51,385 bases of DNA from the NCBI RefSeq assembly GCF_003234965.1, contig NZ_QKVK01000014.1, positions 1-51,385 on the forward strand, in the 5' to 3' direction. Below the pieces are notes generated by a model, which saw only the letters and a program-made list of their open reading frames with translations, was not told the origin of the DNA and ran no database searches. Positions within the stretch are counted from its first letter, which is position 1. Every line of letters begins with the position of its first letter. This DNA is from Aestuariivirga litoralis. Its GTDB lineage: Bacteria > Pseudomonadota > Alphaproteobacteria > Rhizobiales > Aestuariivirgaceae. Shown here one piece after another: positions 45,479 through 51,385 of the stretch. Position numbers and translations under genes: made by a program.

Positions 45479-45519
45479 TTGACCGTACCCGAAACATCGT
45501 TTTACTATACAACCGTATA
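45479..45519 (+). promoter_or_regulatory. Proximal promoter and operator for the TMADH-like operon
   Basis: TTGACC (45479-45484) and TACTAT (45503-45508) with 18 bases between form a weak promoter. The -10 runs into a perfect inverted repeat TATAC-AACC-GTATA (45506-45519), which ends 15 bases before the ATG. The layout mirrors that of the divergent CocE gene. Apart from the promoters, the 308 bases between the two starts show no gene. Confidence 0.6.
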
Positions 45520-45534
45520 ACAGTGGGCGAACCG

Positions 45535-47571
45535 ATGCTGCGAGACTGCCGCTACGACATTCTCTTCGAGCCCGTGAAGATCGGTCCCGTGACCGCGCCC
45601 AACCGTTTCTACCAGACGCCGCATGCCATCGGCATGGGCTGGCAGCGGCCGAAGGCGGGTGCCGCACTCCGCGGCATCAAGGCCGAGGGCGGCTGGGGCG
45701 TGGTCTGCACCGAATATTGTTCCATTCATCCGACATCGGACGATTCGCCCTATGGCTTCCTCACGCTGTGGGACGACGACGACGTGGCGACGCTGGCGCT
45801 GACGGCGGATGCCATCCACGCCCATGGCAGCCTGGCGGGCGTCGAGCTCTGGCATGGCGGCTCGCATGCCTCGAACCGCATGACGCGCGTGCCGGGCATC
45901 GCGCCCTCGACGATCCCCGCCATGTATCACCTTCCCACCACGGCGCGCGGCATGGACCTTGCCGACATCCGCGCCTTCCGCGGCTGGCAGCGCGACGCGG
46001 CGAAGAGGGCCAAGCGCGCCGGCTTCGACATCGTCTATGTCTATGCCGGGCACGACTACCTGCCCTTCCAGTTCCTGTCGCCGCGCCACAACCGGCGCAC
46101 GGATGAATATGGCGGCAGCCTCGTGAACCGCGTGCGCCTGCTGCGCGAGATGATCGAGGACACCAGGGAGGCCGTGGGCGACACCTGCGCGGTCGCCGTG
46201 CGGCTTGCCGTCGACGAGCTCCATGGGCCCGGCGGCATCACGTCCGATGGCGAGGGGCGCGAGATCGTGGCGATGCTGGCCGAGCTTCCCGACCTGTGGG
46301 ACGTGAACGTGGCAGGTTCGCTGGGCAATGATTCGAAGTCGGCGCGCTTCAGCCAGGAAGGCTACCAGGAGCCGCAGGTGGCCTTCGTGAAGCAGCTGAC
46401 GACGAAGCCCGTCGTCTCGGTGGGCCGCTTCACCTCGCCCGACGTGATGGTGAGTCAGATCAGGCGCGGCATCCAGGACTTCATCGGCGCGGCCAGGCCC
46501 TCGATCGCCGACCCTTTCCTACCCAACAAGATCCGCGACGGGCGGCTGGACGAGATCCGCGAATGCATCGGCTGCAACATCTGCCGCGCGGCGAACAATG
46601 AGGGCGTTCACCTGCGCTGCACGCAGAACCCGACGATCTCGGAAGAATGGCGGCGCGGCTGGCACCCGGAGAAGATCGCCACCTATACGAAGCGCGAGAA
46701 GGTGCTGGTGGTGGGTGCAGGCCCCTCAGGCCTCGAAGCGGCGCTGAGCCTCGGCCGCCGCGGGCTGGACGTGACGCTGGCGGAGCGCAGGGCCAAGCTG
46801 GGCGGGCGCATCCTGAATGAGTCGACGCTCCCCGGACTCGCGACCTGGATCCGGGTGCGCGACTGGCGCCAGCAGATGATCGCGAAGCTGCCGACTATCG
46901 AGGTCTTCCCCGGCAGCGAGATGACGGCGGATGACATTGCAGGTTTCGGCGCCGACCACGTGGTGCTGGCGACGGGTGCCAAATGGCGGCGCGACGGGGT
47001 GGGGGTGAACGGCATGGACGTGCTCGACCTGCCCCATGCACTGACGCCCGATGACGTGTTCGCCGGTGCGCAGCTCGCGGGCCACATCGTGATCTATGAC
47101 GACGAGCATTACTTCATGGCTGGTGCACTGGCGGAAAAACTGGCGCGCGCCGGGCATAGCGTGACGCTGGTGACGCCAAATCCCACCGTGTCGAGCTGGA
47201 CCGCGATGACCGACGAACAAGGCTTCCTGCAGGCGCGGCTGCATGAGATCGAACTTCCGATGCAGACCGGCCGCCTGCTGCAGGGGCAGGAGAAAGGCAG
47301 GCTGCGGCTTGCCTGCAGCGCCTCGGGCAAGGCGAGCGAACTGGCCTGCGATACGTTGATCGTGGCCACTGGCCGGGTGCCGGACGACCGGCTGTTCCAT
47401 GAGCTGACGTCCACGGCGCGGCCCTTCACCGTGAGCCGCGTGGGCGATTGCCTGCAGCCCTCCTCCATCGCCGATGCCGTCTATTCCGCCCACCGCTTCG
47501 CAAGGGAATTCGGCGAAGCCTCCGTTGCCGTGCCGCGCCGTGAACGCCCGCCCGTAAAGGACATTGCATGA
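45535..47571 (+). CDS. Trimethylamine-dehydrogenase-like FMN/4Fe-4S/ADP-binding oxidoreductase
   Basis: A 678-residue N-demethylase candidate. An OYE-type FMN barrel (from ILFEPVKIGPVTAPNRFYQ) is followed by a 4Fe-4S site CIGCNIC with a fourth cysteine after 11 residues (first cysteine C344), then RRGWHPEK and a dinucleotide domain (VLVVGAGPSGLEAALSL). It matches TMADH closely, but the FMN-linking cysteine (Cys30 of TMADH) is Ala31, and the aromatic W355 of TMADH is N354, so FMN should be non-covalent and the substrate different. Tyr and His of VYVYAGHDYLP are kept. DgcA or StcD-type activity (dimethylglycine, N-methylproline) is possible. ATG 45535 is chosen at the family N-terminus; it overlaps the next start (ATGA). 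Confidence 0.9.
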   Translation: MLRDCRYDILFEPVKIGPVTAPNRFYQTPHAIGMGWQRPKAGAALRGIKAEGGWGVVCTEYCSIHPTSDDSPYGFLTLWDDDDVATLALTADAIHAHGSLAGVELWHGGSHASNRMTRVPGIAPSTIPAMYHLPTTARGMDLADIRAFRGWQRDAAKRAKRAGFDIVYVYAGHDYLPFQFLSPRHNRRTDEYGGSLVNRVRLLREMIEDTREAVGDTCAVAVRLAVDELHGPGGITSDGEGREIVAMLAELPDLWDVNVAGSLGNDSKSARFSQEGYQEPQVAFVKQLTTKPVVSVGRFTSPDVMVSQIRRGIQDFIGAARPSIADPFLPNKIRDGRLDEIRECIGCNICRAANNEGVHLRCTQNPTISEEWRRGWHPEKIATYTKREKVLVVGAGPSGLEAALSLGRRGLDVTLAERRAKLGGRILNESTLPGLATWIRVRDWRQQMIAKLPTIEVFPGSEMTADDIAGFGADHVVLATGAKWRRDGVGVNGMDVLDLPHALTPDDVFAGAQLAGHIVIYDDEHYFMAGALAEKLARAGHSVTLVTPNPTVSSWTAMTDEQGFLQARLHEIELPMQTGRLLQGQEKGRLRLACSASGKASELACDTLIVATGRVPDDRLFHELTSTARPFTVSRVGDCLQPSSIADAVYSAHRFAREFGEASVAVPRRERPPVKDIA

Positions 47572-49109
47572 GCATCGAGCCAGGAGACACCCGCCAGCGC
47601 CGCCGCCCCGCACGCGCCGCGCGGGTGACGGGCGAGTTGCACCAGCGGCCCTTCGGCCGCGTCACGCGGCCCTACAAGCCCATCGAGGTGCTGAGCGCGG
47701 ACAATGTGGCATCCCTGCACGAGACGGCGCTGAAGGTGCTGCGCGACATCGGCATGCGTGTGCTGGAGGACAGCGCGCGCGATCACTTCCGCCGGGCGGG
47801 TGCGGTGATCGAGGGCGACACGGTGAAGCTCGACCCCGCCCTGGTGATGGAGCGGCTCTCCACCGTGCCGCAGAGCTTCACGCTGGCGGCGCGCAACCCG
47901 GCCCGCTCTCTCTTCATCGGCGGTGACGACGTGATCTTCGCCTCGGTCGGCGGGCCTGCCTATGTGATGGACAATGACGGCGGGCGGCGCGACGGCACCC
48001 ATGCCGAGATGTGCGATTACCTGCGGGTGATCCAGTCGCTCGACATCATCCACCAGGAAGGTGGCGGGCCCTTCGAGCCGATGGACCTGCCGGCCAATAC
48101 CCGCCACCTCGACCTCTACCGTGCGCAGATCACCATGCTCGACAAGAGCTGGCAGACGCAGACGCTGGGCCGGGCGCGCACCATGGACGGCCTCGTGCTC
48201 GGCGCGCTGTCGCTGGGGCTTTCGATGGATGAACTGACACGCACCCCGGCACTGCTCGGCATCATCAACACCAATTCGCCGCTGCAGCTGGACATTCCCA
48301 TGGGCGAGGGGCTGATCGCCATGGCCGAGCATGGCCAGGTGAACGTGATCACGCCCTTCACGCTGGCAGGCGCCATGAGCCCGGTGACGCTGGCCGGCGC
48401 CCTCGTCCAGCAGCATGCGGAGGCCTTGCTGGGGATCGTGCTGACCCAGATCGTGCGCCCCGGCGTGCCGGTGATGTATGGCGGCTTCACCTCGAACGTC
48501 GACATGCGCTCGGGCGCCCCCGCCTTCGGCACGCCCGAATATGCCAAGGCGGCGCAGGCCTCGGGCCAGCTGGCGCGACACATCGGCGTGCCGTTTCGCT
48601 CCTCCAACGTGAATGCGGCGAACGAGGTCGACGCGCAGGCGGCCTATGAGAGCCAGATGTCGCTGTGGGGCTCCGTCATGGGAGGTGCGCACCTGATCGA
48701 GCATGCGGCGGGCTGGATGCATGGCGGACTCACCGCCAGCTTCGAGAAGCTGATCCTCGATGCCGAACTCCTGCAGATGATGGCGGCCTATTGCGACCCC
48801 GTGGTGGTCGACACCGAGAGCCTGGCGCTGGAGGCGATCCGCGACGTGGGGCCGGGCGGGCATTTCTTCGGCACGCCGCACACCATGGAGCGCTACCAGA
48901 CGGCCTTCTATTCGCCGCTGCTCTCCAACTGGGACAACCATCCCAACTGGCTGGAGCGCGGATCGGTGGATGCGCGCATGCGGGCCAACACCATCTGGAA
49001 GCAGCTGCTGCGCGACTACGAACAGCCGGCGATCGATGCCGGCCGGCTGGAGGCGATCGACGCCTTCATCGCGCGGCGCAAGTTAGAGGGCGGCGCACCC
49101 TTGAATTGA
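47568..49109 (+). CDS. MttB-family (trimethylamine/quaternary amine) methyltransferase homologue 2
   Basis: A 513-residue MttB-superfamily protein with no in-frame TAG. Landmarks are DLPANTRHLD, NTNSPLQLDIPMGEGL, TPFTLAGAMSPVTLAGALVQ and DMRSGAPAFGTPEYAKAA. It is clearly homologous to the protein at 27128 but diverged along its length. An arginine-rich N-terminus (RQRRRPARAAR) precedes the barrel, similar to RRSRHTP in the first copy. The start overlaps the TMADH-like stop, so the two are coupled and probably act on the same compound, one at the quaternary and one at the tertiary amine stage. No corrinoid partner is encoded nearby. Confidence 0.88.
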   Translation: MSIEPGDTRQRRRPARAARVTGELHQRPFGRVTRPYKPIEVLSADNVASLHETALKVLRDIGMRVLEDSARDHFRRAGAVIEGDTVKLDPALVMERLSTVPQSFTLAARNPARSLFIGGDDVIFASVGGPAYVMDNDGGRRDGTHAEMCDYLRVIQSLDIIHQEGGGPFEPMDLPANTRHLDLYRAQITMLDKSWQTQTLGRARTMDGLVLGALSLGLSMDELTRTPALLGIINTNSPLQLDIPMGEGLIAMAEHGQVNVITPFTLAGAMSPVTLAGALVQQHAEALLGIVLTQIVRPGVPVMYGGFTSNVDMRSGAPAFGTPEYAKAAQASGQLARHIGVPFRSSNVNAANEVDAQAAYESQMSLWGSVMGGAHLIEHAAGWMHGGLTASFEKLILDAELLQMMAAYCDPVVVDTESLALEAIRDVGPGGHFFGTPHTMERYQTAFYSPLLSNWDNHPNWLERGSVDARMRANTIWKQLLRDYEQPAIDAGRLEAIDAFIARRKLEGGAPLN

Positions 49110-49215
49110 GCGGGCATCCGTGGCCTGATCACATTTCCCGAACCACGTATTTTTACGCTGTCGACTTGTCGTCCCGGCGCACTATTGAATGCGTTATCAA
49201 TTGGAGAACCGTCCC

Positions 49216-51006
49216 ATGTGCCGCGCCTGTGTCAGCCCCGTCCTGAACCACCCTTCGCTGTTTGAAAGCCCGGTCGCCTTTACCCCCCTGGGCGCCGTCA
49301 CGCCGAACCGCCGCGGTTTCATGGCCCTGTCGACCGCGGCCCTTCTGGGTGCAGGCCTGCCTGCCGTCGGCGGCGGTTCGGCGCGCGCCGCGACGAGTGA
49401 TGGCTCGATCGACACCATTTTCAAGGGCGGCAACATCATCCCGATCGTCGGCCCCGCTTCGGCCGAAGCCATTGCGGTGAGCGGCGGCAAGATCGTGAAG
49501 CTGGGCGCTGCCTCCGACATCATGTCGATGGCCACCGCCAAGACCCAGGTGATCGACCTCCAGGGCCGCACGCTGCTGCCGGGCCTCATCGACCCCCACA
49601 ATCACACGGTTCTGTCGTCGATTTATCTCGAGCTTCTCACCGATGTGGGATACCTCAAGAACAAGACGCGCGAGGACCTGATCGCCAATCTCAAGCTGCT
49701 CGTCTCCATCACGCCGGAAGGCTCATGGGTGCTGGCCTCGAACTTCGACAACCTGCTGCAGGGCGGCGATCTTTCGCGCGATGAGCTGGACAAGATCTCG
49801 TCCACCACGCCGATCTTCGTCTGGTACACCAATGGCCATGACGCCTGCGTGAACAGCCCGGCACTCAAGGCCGCGGGCATCACCGAGGACATCGGCGAAC
49901 TGCCGGGCGGCGGCCATTTCGGCCGTGGCCCCGATGGCAAGCTGAACGGCCTCGTCTATGAGGAAGCCGCCCTCCTGAAGACGATCAAGCCCGGCCTGCC
50001 GACGATCACGCCAGCCATCGCCATCAGCGCGGTGAACAAGTTCGTGGCTGCCTGCGCCGCCGCCGGCAACACGCTTCTGCATGAGCCCGGCACACTGAAG
50101 GCCGATTGGATCGCGCCCTTCATGAAGCTTGCCGCCCAGGCGCCGCTGCGCACCTCGGCGAGCCTGATGTATGAGGACATGAAGGGCTATGACGACTACC
50201 GGAAATACGGTGTGGGCGCCAAGGCCACACAGCTTCCCGATACGCTGTTCACGCTCTATGGCGTGAAGCTGATCGGCGACGGGTCGAACCAGACCGAGAC
50301 CGGCGCCCAGACCAAGCCCTATCTCAACAGCACCTCCTCCGGAAAGCCGAACTTCGATGCGGCGGCGATGAAGGAAATGGTGGCCAATGTGAAGGCGGCG
50401 GGCCTGCCCAGCCTCATCCACTGCAATGGCGACCTCGCCATCGACATCGCCCTCGATGCGCTGGAGGGGGCCTATGCGGGCTCGACGGAACTCGGCATCA
50501 ACCGGATCGAGCACGCCACCATGGCCCGCCAGGACCAGATCGACCGGATGAAGAAGCTCAATGTCGAGCCGAGCTTCCTGATGAACCACGTGACGCTCTA
50601 CGGTGCGGCCTACCGCGACCAGATCTTCGGCCCGGAGCGGGCGAATTTCATGGATCCGGCGGGCGCCTGCGACAAGGCGGGCCTGCGCTTCACGCTGCAC
50701 ACCGACTCGCCCTGCTCGCCCATCGGGCCGCTGCGCCTGGTCAAGACCGCGGTGACCCGTCTCTGCCAGATCGACAATTCGGTGATCGGTGCCGACCAGG
50801 CGGTGAGCGTGCAGCGCGCGTTGGAAGCCATCACCATCGACGCCGCGCGCCAGGTGGGCCAGCCCGACCGGCTGGGCTCGCTGGAGGCCGGCAAGGAGGC
50901 CGACTTCACCATCCTCGAGGACAACCCCTTCACCGTCGACCCGGCCAAGATCGACACCATCAAGGTCAGCGAGACCTGGGTGGCGGGCGACAAGAAGTTT
51001 GGCTGA
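49216..51006 (+). CDS. Tat-exported amidohydrolase (YtcJ-like, amidohydrolase 3 family)
   Basis: From the ATG at 49216 (GGAG nine bases upstream) the protein has 596 residues; an ATG at 49189 in frame is less likely. A Tat signal is seen late, NRRGFMALSTAALLGAG (R32-R33), after a long N-terminal part that begins MCRACVSP with a C-x2-C. The hydrolase has metal ligands HNH in LIDPHNHT, a histidine in SLIHCNGD, RIEHATM, and an aspartate in HTDSPCSP. YtcJ-type enzymes hydrolyse N-acyl or cyclic amides. It is 106 bases behind the second MttB gene and probably has its own promoter. It would act in the periplasm. Confidence 0.88.
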   Translation: MCRACVSPVLNHPSLFESPVAFTPLGAVTPNRRGFMALSTAALLGAGLPAVGGGSARAATSDGSIDTIFKGGNIIPIVGPASAEAIAVSGGKIVKLGAASDIMSMATAKTQVIDLQGRTLLPGLIDPHNHTVLSSIYLELLTDVGYLKNKTREDLIANLKLLVSITPEGSWVLASNFDNLLQGGDLSRDELDKISSTTPIFVWYTNGHDACVNSPALKAAGITEDIGELPGGGHFGRGPDGKLNGLVYEEAALLKTIKPGLPTITPAIAISAVNKFVAACAAAGNTLLHEPGTLKADWIAPFMKLAAQAPLRTSASLMYEDMKGYDDYRKYGVGAKATQLPDTLFTLYGVKLIGDGSNQTETGAQTKPYLNSTSSGKPNFDAAAMKEMVANVKAAGLPSLIHCNGDLAIDIALDALEGAYAGSTELGINRIEHATMARQDQIDRMKKLNVEPSFLMNHVTLYGAAYRDQIFGPERANFMDPAGACDKAGLRFTLHTDSPCSPIGPLRLVKTAVTRLCQIDNSVIGADQAVSVQRALEAITIDAARQVGQPDRLGSLEAGKEADFTILEDNPFTVDPAKIDTIKVSETWVAGDKKFG

Positions 51007-51028
51007 AGATCGAAAAGGACGGGACGAG

Positions 51029-51385
51029 ATGATGAAGACGACACTGGTCGCGGGGGCGATGCTCGGGCTGGCGCTGGCGACACCGGCCCAGGCCGACGAC
51101 ACCGCTGACCTGGCCCAGGAACTGACCAACCCGGTGGCGAACCTGATCAGCGTGCCCTTCCAGGGCAACTGGAACCACGGCATCGGACCCGATGACGGCG
51201 ACCAGTATTATCTCAACGTCCAGCCGGTCATTCCCATCAAGCTGAACGACGACTGGAACCTCATCTCGCGCACCATCCTGCCGGTCACCTCGCAGAACGA
51301 CATTGCGGGCCCATCCGGCAACCAGTGGGGCCTCGGCAACACCCAGCAGAGCCTGTTCCTCTCGCCGTCGAAGCCCACCCACGGC
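51029..51385 (+). CDS. Outer-membrane-type protein, 5' part only
   Basis: The frame opens with two adjacent ATGs (51029 and 51032), 22 bases after the amidohydrolase stop, and runs off the end of the window. It has a Sec signal peptide (TTLVAGAMLGLALATPAQA), then DLAQELTNPVANLISVPFQG and YYLNVQPVIPIKLNDDWNLIS, with alternating polar and hydrophobic residues. This looks like the start of a transporter-like outer-membrane beta-barrel found in many Proteobacteria. It probably forms a transcript with the amidohydrolase. The remainder is not visible. Confidence 0.75.
   Translation, partial: MMKTTLVAGAMLGLALATPAQADDTADLAQELTNPVANLISVPFQGNWNHGIGPDDGDQYYLNVQPVIPIKLNDDWNLISRTILPVTSQNDIAGPSGNQWGLGNTQQSLFLSPSKPTHG

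Noticed and set aside
45322-45534. In-frame extension upstream of the TMADH-like gene
   Set aside because: It runs through the promoter region, starting at the -35 element itself, and the family N-terminus aligns from the ATG at 45535.
27128-49109. Possible pyrrolysine-type MttB genes
   Set aside because: Neither MttB homologue has an in-frame TAG, and no pyl genes are seen in the window.

Overview
The window is GC-rich, densely packed bacterial DNA. Its codon use, the alphaproteobacterial tad/cpa pilus locus, the many ABC importers and the choline/betaine-type catabolic genes suggest a free-living alphaproteobacterium, probably of the Hyphomicrobiales (Rhizobiales). No rRNA, tRNA, CRISPR array, prophage or insertion sequence was seen. 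Genes overlap by 1-4 bases in long operons.

Layout. (1) 1-3628: a spermidine/putrescine-type ABC importer (two permeases, one ATPase) with a cytoplasmic NodB-fold deacetylase. (2) 3691-6167: cysteine synthase, convergent with a ClC chloride/proton antiporter. (3) 6216-16475: a tad/cpa locus for Flp pili. The pilin and seven assembly genes run on the minus strand, and the prepilin peptidase is divergent across a 553-base regulatory region. TadE/F/G-like minor pilins and a recognisable CpaD are not in the window. (4) 16562-22921: a dipeptide-type ABC importer with an acetamidase/formamidase gene inside the operon. (5) 22918-25728: a nitric-oxide/iron-stress group (NnrS, a hemerythrin-like RIC protein, a DUF1858 protein and a Crp/Fnr regulator) with two TTGYG-N4-CGCAA boxes in the divergent promoter. 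(6) 25879-36124: a serine hydrolase, then an MttB-family methyltransferase, two 798-residue dimethylglycine-dehydrogenase-like flavoproteins, a class III aminotransferase and a sulfotransferase. (7) 36180-45226: an APH-fold kinase, a BetI-like TetR regulator and a second dipeptide-type importer with a CocE-type hydrolase. (8) 45535-51385: diverging from that operon, a trimethylamine-dehydrogenase-like flavoprotein, a second MttB homologue, a Tat-exported amidohydrolase and a truncated outer-membrane-type protein.

How the genes may work together. Regions 6 to 8 look like a catabolic island for N-methylated amines. In region 6 the gene order matches a logical sequence: quaternary to tertiary amine (MttB), tertiary to secondary to primary (two DMGDH-like enzymes), then transamination. 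In regions 7 and 8 an importer plus a CocE hydrolase are transcribed divergently from a TMADH-like demethylase plus a second MttB. Two similar inverted repeats (TRTAC-N4-GTATA) sit at matching places over the two core promoters, which suggests one regulator for both arms. The substrates are not known from sequence.

All calls are from reading the sequence and recalled family knowledge. No database search was run.
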